Counted from the stretch's first letter, positions 16,364 to 24,736 are shown. The stretch: DNA of 56,381 nucleotides from Alphaproteobacteria bacterium (GCA_017616015.1 JAFZYY010000031.1:1-56381), one strand, 5' to 3'. Numbers and translations are program-made. The notes: generated by a model from the letters alone, not told the origin.

Positions 16364-19131
16364 GAACGACCCTGGCGGGCTTGAAGCAATTGTTTTAAAT
16401 TTTTCCGATTCAGCTTCCGCGGCGCCGATTTCGAACCGTTCGAGTATTTTTTGACGCTCGGATCTTTCAGAAAGTCAGCCGCTTTCTGACGTTCTTTTTT
16501 TTCCGTAATACCCAAAGACTTGGAAACGATTTCATAAGTATTCGGCGACAAATTCGGCGTTTCAAGAATGCGCGTCAAAGCTTTTTTCATCATTTCCTGA
16601 CGTTCGGGATCGAATTTCTTCCAGTTGCCGATGGCGACCGGAATGGTTGCGGCAACCTGCGGATTGATTTTATCAACGGCAATCGTTTGTTCCGCAATAA
16701 AATCATATCCGGATCCGTCCTTTTTATGCAAAGCCGTCGGGTTGGCGGCAAAAGCGTTAATCAACGCGCGGACTTTGTTCGGATTTGTCATTGAAAACGC
16801 TTCGTGATTCATCAGTTCTTTGACGGTCTTTAATGAATCCGGCGAAGCTAAAGCCTGCATGGACAACCATTTGTCGACAACCAGAGAATCTTTCTTGTAC
16901 GTCTGATAGAAATCGTCCATAACCGCTTTGGCTTCGGGTGTGTCTTTACCGGCGAAAACGCGGACGGCGGCGTCTTTGTCCGTCATCTGTTCGGCTTCGC
17001 GATACTGCTTCAGGGCTAAAGAGTCGTCCAAGATGCTCAAATATCCCAAAGCCATATTTTTAACGGCGCGTTTTCCGGAATCTTCGGCGTTCGGAACATA
17101 TTCGCCTTTAACCTGATTGTTGTTATATGTTCTGAGCAAATCGTCCTTTAATTCCGTAGCAATATGCGTGCGCAAAGCCAAACGAGCCTGAGCGATTGCG
17201 TCAACGTCAACGATGTCCATGCGTTCCGCTATCGCGCGTTCGGAAGGCAGAATAAAGGCTTTCGCAATAAACGCCTTATCCAGATTTTCATCGTTCAGGT
17301 ATCCCTTTAACGCCTGCGTGAAAGCGGGCGGAATAGTGACTTCTTTACCGGCCTGAATATCTTTGACCATGTTCAGCATGATGTCAGTCGCGAATTGCTG
17401 TCCGGCGTCCCAACGGTTAAACAGGTCGGAGTCTTTTGCCATTAACAAGCCGCGCTGTTCCGGCGTATAGTCCATTCTGAAATGAATCGGCGCCGTAAAA
17501 GCACGGTTACCGGACAAAACGGGCGGTTCCGTTACGTTTTCAAACACAAACGTTTGTTCTGGCTTGTTCATCACAATGACTTTGGAGGTTTTTCCGTCTT
17601 TTTCCTGTCCTTCGATTTCCAACGGCATATCGTTTCCGTCTTTATCCAACAGGCCGACTTCCAAAGGAATGACAAACGGTTTTTTAATCGGCTGTCCCGG
17701 AGTGGCCGGCGTATGCTGACTTAAAGTCAGCGTATATGTTTTCTTTTCCTCGTCATAGACGCCTTTGGCTTCGACGACGGGAGTACCTGCCTGATGATAC
17801 CAGGTATTGGCAAATTGCTTTAAGTCAATGCCGGCGCCTTCGGAAATCGCGGCGACGAAATCGTCGCAAGTAACGGCTTTTCCGTCGTTGCGTTCAAAGT
17901 ATAAATCCATACCTTTGCGGAATTTTTCTTTGCCCGCTATGCGTTCCATCATACGAATGACTTCGGCGCCTTTGTTGTAAACGGTGCCGGTATATAAAGA
18001 ACGCACGGAAATATAAGAATCCGGACGAATGGGGTGAGCCAGAGGACCGGCGTCCTGCGTAAACTGTCCGGCGCGCAGAGAAGCAACGTCTTCGATTCTC
18101 TTGACCGCGCGGGAACGCATATCGGAAGAAAACTCCTGATCGCGGTAAACGGTCAGACCTTCTTTTAATGTCAGGTCGAACCAATCGCGCAAGGTGACGC
18201 GGTTACCCGACCAGTTATGGAAGTATTCGTGTCCGACAACGCCTTCAATGCTGGCGTAATCGGCGTCGGTCGCCCGGTTCGGATCGGCCAGAACGTATTT
18301 GTCGTTAAAAATATTCAAAGACGTGTTTTCGCACGCGCCCGAATTGAAGTTAGACACCGCCACAATATTAAAGACATCGTGATCGTATTCGCGGCCGAAC
18401 GTTTCTTCGTCCCATTTCATCGCTTTCTTTAAAGATTCGACAGCGTAGCCGCTCATTTCGCCTTTGCCTTCCTCGACAAAGACGTTCAGCGTAACGTCGC
18501 GGCCGGAGCGGGTTATAAAATGATCTTGTTGCTGATCAAGCTTGCCGGCGACAACGGCGTACAAATAGCACGCTTTGGGAATGGGATCGAAAAAGACCTC
18601 TTTCTTGCGGCCGTCGGGCAATTCTTCCACGGATTCCTTGTTGCCGTTTGAAATCAGTTTGGGCAGTTTTTCCTTGTCCCCAATCAAAGTCGTGCGCCAG
18701 GTCGGCATTACGTCCGGACGGTCGGGGAAGAAGGTGATTCTGCGGAAACCGTGCGTTTCGCATTTGGTGCACAGAATGCCGTCGGATTCGTACAGTCCCT
18801 GCAGTTTAGTGTTGGCTTTGGGGTTGATGTCCGTTTCGATCGTCAGGGTGAAATCCTTCGGCGGATTAAGCAACATCATGCCTTCGTCGGACAGAATGTA
18901 GTCTTCCGGTTTTAAAGGTTCACCGTTAATGGCTATGCTTTTCAGCGTTAATTCGTCGCCGTCCAGCCACATCGGCGCGTTTTCCGCCGTGTCGGGTTCA
19001 CGGTGCACCTGCATTTCCGCAACGGCTTTTGTGTGTTCGGAATCCAAATCAAAGGTCATATCGACATGACTGATTTGATAGGCGGGTTTCTTGTAATCCT
19101 TGGCATAAACGGTTTTTGGTGTGGAAGACAT
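16360..19131 (-). CDS. pepN: Aminopeptidase N (M1 family), 923 aa
   Basis: This zinc aminopeptidase releases N-terminal residues from peptides in the cytosol. The zinc site HEYFH is at residues 301-305 with the third ligand Glu324 (LKEGLTVYRDQEF). The substrate-amine motif, normally GAMEN, reads GACEN at 265-269. Domains follow the E. coli PepN order: beta N-domain, thermolysin-like domain, small beta domain and a long helical C-domain. The last 40 residues are Lys/Arg-rich (KSAPRKLNRKNLKQLL). No signal peptide is present. The start ATG at 19131 fits family starts. The gene opposite begins at 19295, leaving a 163-bp divergent gap. Confidence 0.96.
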   Translation of the reverse strand: MSSTPKTVYAKDYKKPAYQISHVDMTFDLDSEHTKAVAEMQVHREPDTAENAPMWLDGDELTLKSIAINGEPLKPEDYILSDEGMMLLNPPKDFTLTIETDINPKANTKLQGLYESDGILCTKCETHGFRRITFFPDRPDVMPTWRTTLIGDKEKLPKLISNGNKESVEELPDGRKKEVFFDPIPKACYLYAVVAGKLDQQQDHFITRSGRDVTLNVFVEEGKGEMSGYAVESLKKAMKWDEETFGREYDHDVFNIVAVSNFNSGACENTSLNIFNDKYVLADPNRATDADYASIEGVVGHEYFHNWSGNRVTLRDWFDLTLKEGLTVYRDQEFSSDMRSRAVKRIEDVASLRAGQFTQDAGPLAHPIRPDSYISVRSLYTGTVYNKGAEVIRMMERIAGKEKFRKGMDLYFERNDGKAVTCDDFVAAISEGAGIDLKQFANTWYHQAGTPVVEAKGVYDEEKKTYTLTLSQHTPATPGQPIKKPFVIPLEVGLLDKDGNDMPLEIEGQEKDGKTSKVIVMNKPEQTFVFENVTEPPVLSGNRAFTAPIHFRMDYTPEQRGLLMAKDSDLFNRWDAGQQFATDIMLNMVKDIQAGKEVTIPPAFTQALKGYLNDENLDKAFIAKAFILPSERAIAERMDIVDVDAIAQARLALRTHIATELKDDLLRTYNNNQVKGEYVPNAEDSGKRAVKNMALGYLSILDDSLALKQYREAEQMTDKDAAVRVFAGKDTPEAKAVMDDFYQTYKKDSLVVDKWLSMQALASPDSLKTVKELMNHEAFSMTNPNKVRALINAFAANPTALHKKDGSGYDFIAEQTIAVDKINPQVAATIPVAIGNWKKFDPERQEMMKKALTRILETPNLSPNTYEIVSKSLGITEKKERQKAADFLKDPSVKKYSNGSKSAPRKLNRKNLKQLLQARQGRS

Positions 19132-19294
19132 TTGTATTTTCCCCTTAAAGCTTCAAAATTTTGTCCATTTTACTCAAAAACGGTTCTCTTTCCAAGAAAA
19201 TTCTGAACAAGCTCTCAAGAAAAAAGCAGAGAGGCGATCCCGTCTTGTCTTTTCAGAAAATCCGGATAAAATGAAACAAACTGCGGAGAGAAAA

Positions 19295-20884
19295 ATGAGT
19301 GATACTCCAAAAGGTTTAAAACTGTCCGACATAAGAAACTATTTTTCAGCTTTATCTTATAAAGAGCGCTGTGCCGTCGTTGCAAGAGCGTCTATGGTTT
19401 TATTCTGTTGGCTGATAATGTTCGTTATGTCTAAAAAGCTGAGCATAAACGAATATCAGTTGTTTCTCAGTGTTGTCTCGCTTTTCGGAATGGGACTCTT
19501 TTTTAATTCCGTTCTTTTTCTGATTTTTTATTGGGCGATTTTTTTGCCGTTAACGTTGGATTTGCATTTATTTCTGGCTTACGGTTTATCTTTGCACAGT
19601 TTCGGGGAACAGCTGTTTGCGATTCTCGGCGACACGAATAAAATAGAAATAATCGAATATTTGCCGAAGGTAACATTTTTCGAATGGATTTCCGTAATAA
19701 GTATGTTTTCGGCGTCAGTTTGTGTTCTTTTATTCAAGCCGCAACCGATAAAAATTCCGAAAGAATGGAAGAGAACAATCTTTTTTATTCTTTTTGCCGT
19801 ATATCCGCTGACGTATATAGCCCATATTTACCCCATTATTCAGTCAAAATTTTCAGCTGAAGAAAACGAGCTGATTTCTAAGGCTTTGGCGTTTCATTTT
19901 AATCCGGCAAAGCAGAGCAAAGCGGACATCGTTGTTGTTTTAATCGGGGAATCGCACAGGCAGGAAGAATTTGACCCGGCTTTTGATAAATACGCGCCTG
20001 AATTTCAAAATCTGTACCGTTTTTCGGATATGATTTCTCCGTTTGCGGGCACGCTGAATGCTGTTCCGATTATTCTGTCGCGCAAAAAAGGAGATGACAC
20101 ACACGATTTCTTTTATGAAAAGTCTCTTTTTTCTTTGTTTGAAGAAGCCGGATATTCAACGTATTTCGTACAGTATACGGGGCTCTCTTCAGAATTAAAC
20201 AAGCTAAGCTTTATTTACAGGGAAGCCGGCCATTTTGTAAAATACGAAAATAAAAAAATAAAAGCCGCGACTGACGAAGGGATTTATTCCGTTCTTGAAG
20301 ACATTCTGAATAACGGCGAAAGAAAAAAACTGATCGTTATAAAGATGATCGGCGCACATATCGATTTCAAGTACCGCTATCCGGCTCCGAAGCCTTCTTT
20401 GTTTCAACGGCTGGCGTCTGTGGTCGAGACCAAAACAAAAGAACGGGAAATGTATCATTATAACAAGGCAATTTCTTATTCTGCGGGCGTTATCGCAAAT
20501 ATTATGAAAAAAATAGAAAAGCGTCCCGAACCCGCGATGCTGTTTTTTTCTTCGGATCACGGAATTTGCATATTTGATGTCAATTCTTTTCATTTGCCGC
20601 CGGATTGCCGAAACGCTTTCCATATTCCCGCCATGATTTTATTAAATCCGGCATTGAGCGCAATAACATCACAAAAAACTAAGGATAATCTGGACTGCAA
20701 CCAGGATAAGCCGCTGACGGAAGAATACGATTTTGAAACGATTGCCGCGTTAGCCGGCATTTCTTACCCGACGGCCGACAAACAATATGAACTGACGGGA
20801 CAATGCGATCCTCTGCACGGAAAGAAAAGACTTGTTTCCACCGGTTCCATAAAAGAAAAAAGAACGTTTTACGAGGATTTATAA
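19295..20884 (+). CDS. EptA-like phosphoethanolamine transferase/sulfatase-fold membrane enzyme, copy 1 (529 aa)
   Basis: The protein is built like lipid A or core phosphoethanolamine transferases: about five membrane helices in the first 180 residues, then an alkaline-phosphatase-type catalytic domain. The nucleophile motif reads IGESHR (Ser220; EptA has Thr in GET). Later come a His-bearing KMIGAHIDFKYRYP, then a conserved YNKAISYSAGVI, and the metal motif SSDHG. An in-frame upstream ATG exists at 19121, but 19295 is chosen: it has GGAGAG at the right distance, avoids overlapping pepN, and gives exactly the 529 residues of the paralogue at 22046. The acceptor (lipid A, core sugar or other glycan) is unknown. 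Confidence 0.82.
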   Translation: MSDTPKGLKLSDIRNYFSALSYKERCAVVARASMVLFCWLIMFVMSKKLSINEYQLFLSVVSLFGMGLFFNSVLFLIFYWAIFLPLTLDLHLFLAYGLSLHSFGEQLFAILGDTNKIEIIEYLPKVTFFEWISVISMFSASVCVLLFKPQPIKIPKEWKRTIFFILFAVYPLTYIAHIYPIIQSKFSAEENELISKALAFHFNPAKQSKADIVVVLIGESHRQEEFDPAFDKYAPEFQNLYRFSDMISPFAGTLNAVPIILSRKKGDDTHDFFYEKSLFSLFEEAGYSTYFVQYTGLSSELNKLSFIYREAGHFVKYENKKIKAATDEGIYSVLEDILNNGERKKLIVIKMIGAHIDFKYRYPAPKPSLFQRLASVVETKTKEREMYHYNKAISYSAGVIANIMKKIEKRPEPAMLFFSSDHGICIFDVNSFHLPPDCRNAFHIPAMILLNPALSAITSQKTKDNLDCNQDKPLTEEYDFETIAALAGISYPTADKQYELTGQCDPLHGKKRLVSTGSIKEKRTFYEDL

Positions 20885-20912
20885 GGCTTCAGACGCTCTT
20901 ATTTTCTTTGAG

Positions 20913-20932
20913 AAGAGTTTAACTCTTTTTTT
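20913..20932 (+). terminator. Weak terminator-like hairpin
   Basis: A 5-bp AAGAG/CTCTT stem with loop TTTAA runs into seven T residues, 28 bp after the copy-1 transferase stop. The short stem makes it doubtful. Confidence 0.35.
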
Positions 20933-20977
20933 AAAATAACTTTATACTATCAGTGTCAGCAGAAAAACGGGAAGAAA

Positions 20978-21967
20978 ATGAATCTGAAAAGCAGAACTTT
21001 TGTCGTGTTTGTATTGACGGCTACACTGTCCGGTTGCGTTGCCGTTCCGTTGAACAATCCGAACGGCTATCAACAGGTGCGCGCGATAAATTCCCGGAAC
21101 ACAAAAGTCCATGACCGGAGCCAGTACCGACTGCAAAGTATTTCTCCGGCGTTTGTGACGGTTTACAAAGGCGACACGGTTTATTCGCTGTCCAGAAAGT
21201 ATACCGTGCCAACAAGAGCTTTGATTGAAACAAACAATCTGAAAGCGCCGTTTTTATTGTCTCCCGGTCAAAGGCTGAAACTGCCGCCGGCTTCAGTCCA
21301 TGTTGTTCAGAAAGGCGATACGATTTACAGCATTTCCAGACGTTATAACGTGGATATGAGTCTTCTGGCGCGTCAGAATCAGTTGAAAGCGCCGTATAAT
21401 ATATATGAAGGACAATTTTTAAAGCTTCCGGGCTCTATTGTAGAATATAAAGGAACGCAGGTTTCTTCTTTAAAAACGCCGGAAAAGCCTTCCGCCAAAG
21501 CACAGCAACCTAAAAAAACGGCGGCAAAACAAACAAAAACAACAAAGAAAGATTCCGTGCGTTTGCCTCCGCCGCCCGTCAGATCAAAAGCAAAGTTCGC
21601 CTGGCCGGTTGACGGCAAAGTCATGACGAAATTCGGTTCGGCCGGGGCAGGGCGGCATAACGACGGCATTAACATCAAAGTCAATGAAGGCGTTTCTGTC
21701 CGCGCGGCGGAAAACGGCGTTGTCGCTTACGCCGGCAACGAGCTGAAGGGCTTCGGGAATCTGTTGCTGGTCAAGCATGCGGACGGGTGGATTACGGCAT
21801 ATGCTCACAATGCGTCGCTTTTGGTTAAACGCGGGGAAACGGTGACGCGGGGGCAATCCATTGCCAAAGCGGGAAAAACAGGAAACGCGAAAGAACCTCA
21901 GTTGCACTTTGAAATCCGTAAAGGGACAAAAGCGGTCGATCCTTTGGCTTATATGGAAAAACGGTAA
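20978..21967 (+). CDS. LysM-LysM-LytM lipoprotein, NlpD/DipM-like, 329 aa
   Basis: A lipoprotein signal ends in LSGC (Cys20). Two LysM peptidoglycan-binding repeats lie at about residues 60-103 and 108-153. A Lys/Ala-rich linker and a C-terminal LytM (M23-like) domain at about 205-329 follow. The metal site looks degenerate: the first motif is RHNDGINIK, with Asn where active enzymes have Asp, and the last is PQLHFEIR, with Gln in place of the first His of HxH. This pattern is typical of NlpD/EnvC/DipM factors, which activate cell-wall amidases rather than cut peptidoglycan. A TATACT -10-like element lies at 20943-20948. The gene is sandwiched between two transferase paralogues. Confidence 0.9.
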   Translation: MNLKSRTFVVFVLTATLSGCVAVPLNNPNGYQQVRAINSRNTKVHDRSQYRLQSISPAFVTVYKGDTVYSLSRKYTVPTRALIETNNLKAPFLLSPGQRLKLPPASVHVVQKGDTIYSISRRYNVDMSLLARQNQLKAPYNIYEGQFLKLPGSIVEYKGTQVSSLKTPEKPSAKAQQPKKTAAKQTKTTKKDSVRLPPPPVRSKAKFAWPVDGKVMTKFGSAGAGRHNDGINIKVNEGVSVRAAENGVVAYAGNELKGFGNLLLVKHADGWITAYAHNASLLVKRGETVTRGQSIAKAGKTGNAKEPQLHFEIRKGTKAVDPLAYMEKR

Positions 21968-22045
21968 AAGATTTGAAATCTTTCAGCTTTTAATTTTGTG
22001 CTTTCCGATTATACTTAATAAACCTGTATAGTCTGAGGAATTAAA

Positions 22046-23635
22046 ATGTCTGACGAGTTTAGACCGATAAAGCTGTCCGAAATAAAAGCATTCTTTTCGG
22101 GATTGTCTCTGAAAGAAAAAATCGCCGTTTCGGCACGGGCGATTATGGTTTTTATTGCGTTGTTCGCTTTAATCGTTATGTTCGTTAAAGCCGAAGGAAA
22201 CGCGCGGAATGAAACGGAACTGCTTATCGGCTGTTTTACTCTTTTAGGCTCGGCTTTCTTTTTCAGGCCGTTATTTTTTCTGCTTCTGTATTTCCCTGTT
22301 TTTTTTATACTTATGCTGAATGTCCATTTGAGGCGGACTTACGGATTATTTTTGTCAGATGTTGCAAATCAGGTTTTTGCGGTCATAGGGGACACCAATA
22401 AAACAGAAGTGTTTGAATATCTTGCCGGAGCAAGTTTTTTCGAGTTAATCGCATTGCTTCTGACGGCACCGCTTTCCGTCTGCACTTTGTTTTATACCCC
22501 GAAATTTAAAGAAATTCCTGTAAAATGGATAAGAATATTCTGTTTTATTATTGTGCTTTCCTATCCGTTCGGCAATTTGTCTCAGCTGGCGCCGGTAGTT
22601 AAAACGAAGTTTTCTCCGGAACAAAAGGAAATTTTAGAAAAAGCCGCCGCTTTTAAATTCAATCCGGAAAAAAGCGGGAACAAAGCGGATACCGTCGTTA
22701 TTTTAATCGGAGAATCACATCGACAAGCAGAATTTAATCCGGCTTTTGATAAATATGTCTCCGGATTTCAGAATCTTTACCGTTTTTCCGATATGACGTC
22801 GTTGTTTGCGGGGACTTTGAACGGTGTTCCGACTATTCTGTCGCGGAAAAAGGCAACCGATCGTTTTAATTTTTTCTATGAAAAGTCCGTCTTTTCCTTG
22901 TTTAAAGAAGCCGGATACGAAACCTATTTCGTTCATTACACAAATACGGCTTTCGAACAAAACCAATTAAGCGTGATTTATAAAGAAGCGGATCATTTTA
23001 TAAAGTATGCAAAAAAAATTACGCCCGTGACAGATGAAAGTATTCTTCCCGTATTGGAAAACCTTTTAGCCAATCGGAAAAAGAAAAAACTGATTGTTAT
23101 TAAAATGATAGGCATTCATATAAATTTCAGCGAACGCTATCCCGATCCCGGTTTTTCTTCGTTTCGGCGTTTTTGGACGTCTCTTAAACCCAAAACGAAA
23201 GAACGGGAAATGTACCATTACAACAAGGCAATTTCTTATTCCGCGGGTGTTATCGCCGATATTATGCAAAAGATAGAACAGCGCCCGGAACCGTCTTTGC
23301 TGTTATTTTCTTCCGATCACGGTATTTGCATTTTTGACAAAGGGACTTTTCATATTCCGGCAACCTGCCAAAACGCCTTTCATATTCCTGCCATGCTTTT
23401 ATTGAATCCCGCATTGACGGCGGCGACTTCGGACGATGCTAAGAAAAATCTGGCCTGCAATCAGGACAAGCCGCTGACGGCAGAGTATTATTTCGAAACG
23501 ATAGCTTCTTTAGCGGGGATTTCTTATTCTTCGGCTGATAAACGGTATGATTTGACACGGAAATGCGATCCGTTGCATGAAAAGAAAAGACCGGTTTATA
23601 CGGCGGGAAAGGATTATTTTTACGAAGATTTATAA
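22046..23635 (+). CDS. EptA-like phosphoethanolamine transferase/sulfatase-fold membrane enzyme, copy 2 (529 aa)
   Basis: This is a full-length paralogue of the gene at 19295. Both have the same length, helix pattern and motifs: IGESHR (Ser224), KMIGIHINFSERYP, EREMYHYNKAISYSAGVI, SSDHGICIFD, and the closing block CNQDKPLT...CDPLH. The catalytic halves are much more alike than the membrane halves, so the catalytic part is under stronger constraint. The TGAGGA ribosome site lies 9 bases before the ATG, and a TATACT lies about 35 bp upstream. A strong terminator follows (23648-23684). The family transfers phosphoethanolamine from phosphatidylethanolamine to surface glycolipids; the target of this copy is not known. 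Confidence 0.82.
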   Translation: MSDEFRPIKLSEIKAFFSGLSLKEKIAVSARAIMVFIALFALIVMFVKAEGNARNETELLIGCFTLLGSAFFFRPLFFLLLYFPVFFILMLNVHLRRTYGLFLSDVANQVFAVIGDTNKTEVFEYLAGASFFELIALLLTAPLSVCTLFYTPKFKEIPVKWIRIFCFIIVLSYPFGNLSQLAPVVKTKFSPEQKEILEKAAAFKFNPEKSGNKADTVVILIGESHRQAEFNPAFDKYVSGFQNLYRFSDMTSLFAGTLNGVPTILSRKKATDRFNFFYEKSVFSLFKEAGYETYFVHYTNTAFEQNQLSVIYKEADHFIKYAKKITPVTDESILPVLENLLANRKKKKLIVIKMIGIHINFSERYPDPGFSSFRRFWTSLKPKTKEREMYHYNKAISYSAGVIADIMQKIEQRPEPSLLLFSSDHGICIFDKGTFHIPATCQNAFHIPAMLLLNPALTAATSDDAKKNLACNQDKPLTAEYYFETIASLAGISYSSADKRYDLTRKCDPLHEKKRPVYTAGKDYFYEDL

Positions 23636-23647
23636 TAATTTCAGGCA

Positions 23648-23684
23648 TAAAAAAAAAGCCCCCGAAAACGGGGGATTTTTTTTA
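23648..23684. terminator. Bidirectional terminator between transferase copy 2 and the 25-aa peptide gene
   Basis: A CCCCC/GGGGG stem (23659-23663 with 23670-23674) is flanked by an A run on the left and a T run on the right. It can therefore end transcription from both sides: the transferase on plus and the peptide gene on minus, which stops only 11 bp away. Confidence 0.88.
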
Positions 23685-23694
23685 TCAGATGAAA

Positions 23695-23772
23695 TTACAT
23701 ACGAATGTAGGGGATAAATTCGCCTTCAAACGTAACGTAGGGCAGGAATTCACCTTCAAATTCAACAGTCAT
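23695..23772 (-). CDS. 25-residue tandem-repeat micropeptide
   Basis: On the minus strand a perfect GGAGG lies 7 bases before an ATG that opens a 25-codon frame. The peptide contains two near-identical units, FEGEFLPYV and FEGEFIPYI, and ends RM. The two 30-nt DNA copies differ mostly by synonymous or conservative changes: GGT/GGC, TTC/TTT, Leu/Ile, Val/Ile. That indicates selection on protein sequence. The stop is 11 bp from a strong terminator. There is no signal peptide, cysteine or hydrophobic segment. Each unit has Glu-x3-Tyr, the spacing used in PqqA-type crosslinked peptides, but no maturation enzyme is seen nearby. Function unknown; it could be a peptide substrate, signal or regulatory leader. 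Confidence 0.6.
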   Translation of the reverse strand: MTVEFEGEFLPYVTFEGEFIPYIRM

Positions 23773-23806
23773 AACAACCTCCACAAAAATTGTTAAATCA
23801 CCTTTT

Positions 23807-23839
23807 ACGCTTGTTTTTATCAAAAATCAAGCGTTTTTT
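23807..23839 (+). terminator. Stem-loop with T run upstream of the micropeptide gene
   Basis: ACGCTTG (23807-23813) plus a T run pairs with an A run plus CAAGCGT (23828-23834), leaving one bulge, then six T residues follow on the plus strand. It could be a back-up terminator for plus-strand read-through. On the minus strand the same hairpin sits in the leader of the 25-aa peptide. Confidence 0.4.
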
Positions 23840-23951
23840 GCGGTTGCCATTCATTTTTTTTACCTATATGCTTTTTATCAGCTGTTTTGAGGTCAGAACA
23901 GTCAGAACCAAACGGTTCGGGAGCCTGAACAACTCTTGCGAAAAACAGCAT

Positions 23952-23960
23952 TGATATAAT
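23952..23960 (+). promoter_or_regulatory. Extended -10 promoter for the structured leader
   Basis: TGATATAAT is an extended -10 (TG-n-TATAAT, hexamer 23955-23960). A good -35 is not apparent, which fits extended -10 promoters. The predicted start is near 23967, directly ahead of a run of hairpins. Confidence 0.55.
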
Positions 23961-23966
23961 GCTGTG

Positions 23967-24139
23967 ATTATCCTTTCGTTTCATTGAAACGAGGGACTTA
24001 TATCCCCGATTTTATCAAGAGGTCGGGGAGCTTTGACTATGTCCAGAGGCTTTGCGGCTTTAAAGGTCAAGGGATCATTTTTTTCGCATGATTGTTCAAT
24101 CCCCGACCGCCTTAGTTTTTAAGGCGGTTTTCCTTTTTT
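23967..24139 (+). ncRNA. Structured leader or small RNA with competing stems (riboswitch-like)
   Basis: Visible stems: 23977-23982/23986-23991; CCCCGA 24004-24009 with TCGGGG 24023-24028; an 8-bp alternative GGTCGGGG 24021-24028 with CCCCGACC 24101-24108; and inner CTTTGAC 24031-24037 with GTCAAGG 24066-24072. A TCAT/ATGA hairpin branches off the 3' side. The element ends in a terminator at 24106-24139, which shares bases 24106-24108 with the long-range stem. Folding therefore looks mutually exclusive, as in attenuators. It lies directly upstream of the lipoprotein gene at 24161. It matches no RNA family I know. A free-standing sRNA is the alternative. Confidence 0.5.
24106..24139 (+). terminator. 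Terminator hairpin just before the lipoprotein ribosome site
   Basis: ACCGCCTTA (24106-24114) pairs perfectly with TAAGGCGGT (24120-24128), followed by a T-rich tract to 24139. It ends 5 bases before GGAG of the next gene, a position typical of attenuators. Confidence 0.8.
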
Positions 24140-24160
24140 GAAATGGAGATTGAACGAATT

Positions 24161-24736
24161 ATGAAAAAACTTTTCTTATGCGGCGCGCTTTGCCTGTTAA
24201 GCGCATGTTCCTCGATAATCAACGGAACATCGCAGGAAATATCATTTAAGGGAAACGTCAATGGCATAAAAATCAAGCAAAACGGGACGGTTTTATGTTC
24301 CGTTCCGTGTACGGTTTTGATTGACCGGACAAAGAACGGAACCGTTCTGACGGCTGAAAAAGAAGGATATAAGACCGAAGAATTTTCCCTAAGAACGAAG
24401 CTGTCCTCTCTATTTTGGTTAAATGTTACCAGTTTGGATCCGTTTGCTTCGACAACGGACGCGACCGTCGGCGGTATGTGGGTTTATTCTCCGTCGGAAT
24501 ATTACGTTGATTTGATCGAAATCGGCGGAACAGCCGATACAAAAGTACAGGAAGTCAAAAAGTTTGTTTTGAAAAACTATGCCGCTTTGAAAGCGGAAGC
24601 CGCCAAAGGCAAATCGGGCGAATATTTGGATTCTTTGGAAAAACTGACCGGTATCGGCGCACAAAATCTGAAAGAAGATATTTCAAAATGTTCCGATGCG
24701 GCAACTTGCGCCAATATGATTGCAGATAAGATTTAG
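24161..24736 (+). CDS. PEGA-like lipoprotein, 191 aa
   Basis: The start at 24161 is preferred over the in-frame ATG at 24143, because it yields a clean lipoprotein signal (MKKLFLCGALCLLSAC, lipobox LSAC) and places GGAGA 12 bases upstream. The mature part starts SSIINGTSQEISF and continues with CSVPCTVLI and TAEKEGYKTEEFSL. This resembles small lipoproteins with a PEGA-type beta domain, usually 'SG..Q.V....P.GA.V...G....TP..V.L.R....V...K.GY'. A membrane-proximal WLNVTSLDPFAS..GGMW stretch fits the same group. A helical C-terminal extension of about 65 residues with two cysteines (KCSDAATC) is less usual. The function of these lipoproteins is unknown. Its 3' end overlaps recG by 4 bp. Confidence 0.8.
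   Translation: MKKLFLCGALCLLSACSSIINGTSQEISFKGNVNGIKIKQNGTVLCSVPCTVLIDRTKNGTVLTAEKEGYKTEEFSLRTKLSSLFWLNVTSLDPFASTTDATVGGMWVYSPSEYYVDLIEIGGTADTKVQEVKKFVLKNYAALKAEAAKGKSGEYLDSLEKLTGIGAQNLKEDISKCSDAATCANMIADKI

Noticed and set aside
19121-19294. N-terminal extension of the first transferase from ATG 19121
   Set aside because: It overlaps the pepN start, lacks a ribosome site and breaks the exact 529-residue match with the paralogue; the ATG at 19295 is better.
23798-23854. An 18-codon basic frame (MNGNRKKR...) on the minus strand just upstream of the 25-aa peptide
   Set aside because: It has only a weak ribosome site, and much of it is the T/A-rich hairpin at 23807-23839. Composition explains its Lys/Arg content.
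23967-24139. Assignment to 6S RNA, SRP RNA or a known riboswitch
   Set aside because: None of the conserved strings I know for these families (for example TPP, FMN, cobalamin, GEMM, SRP loop) is present, so no family name is claimed.
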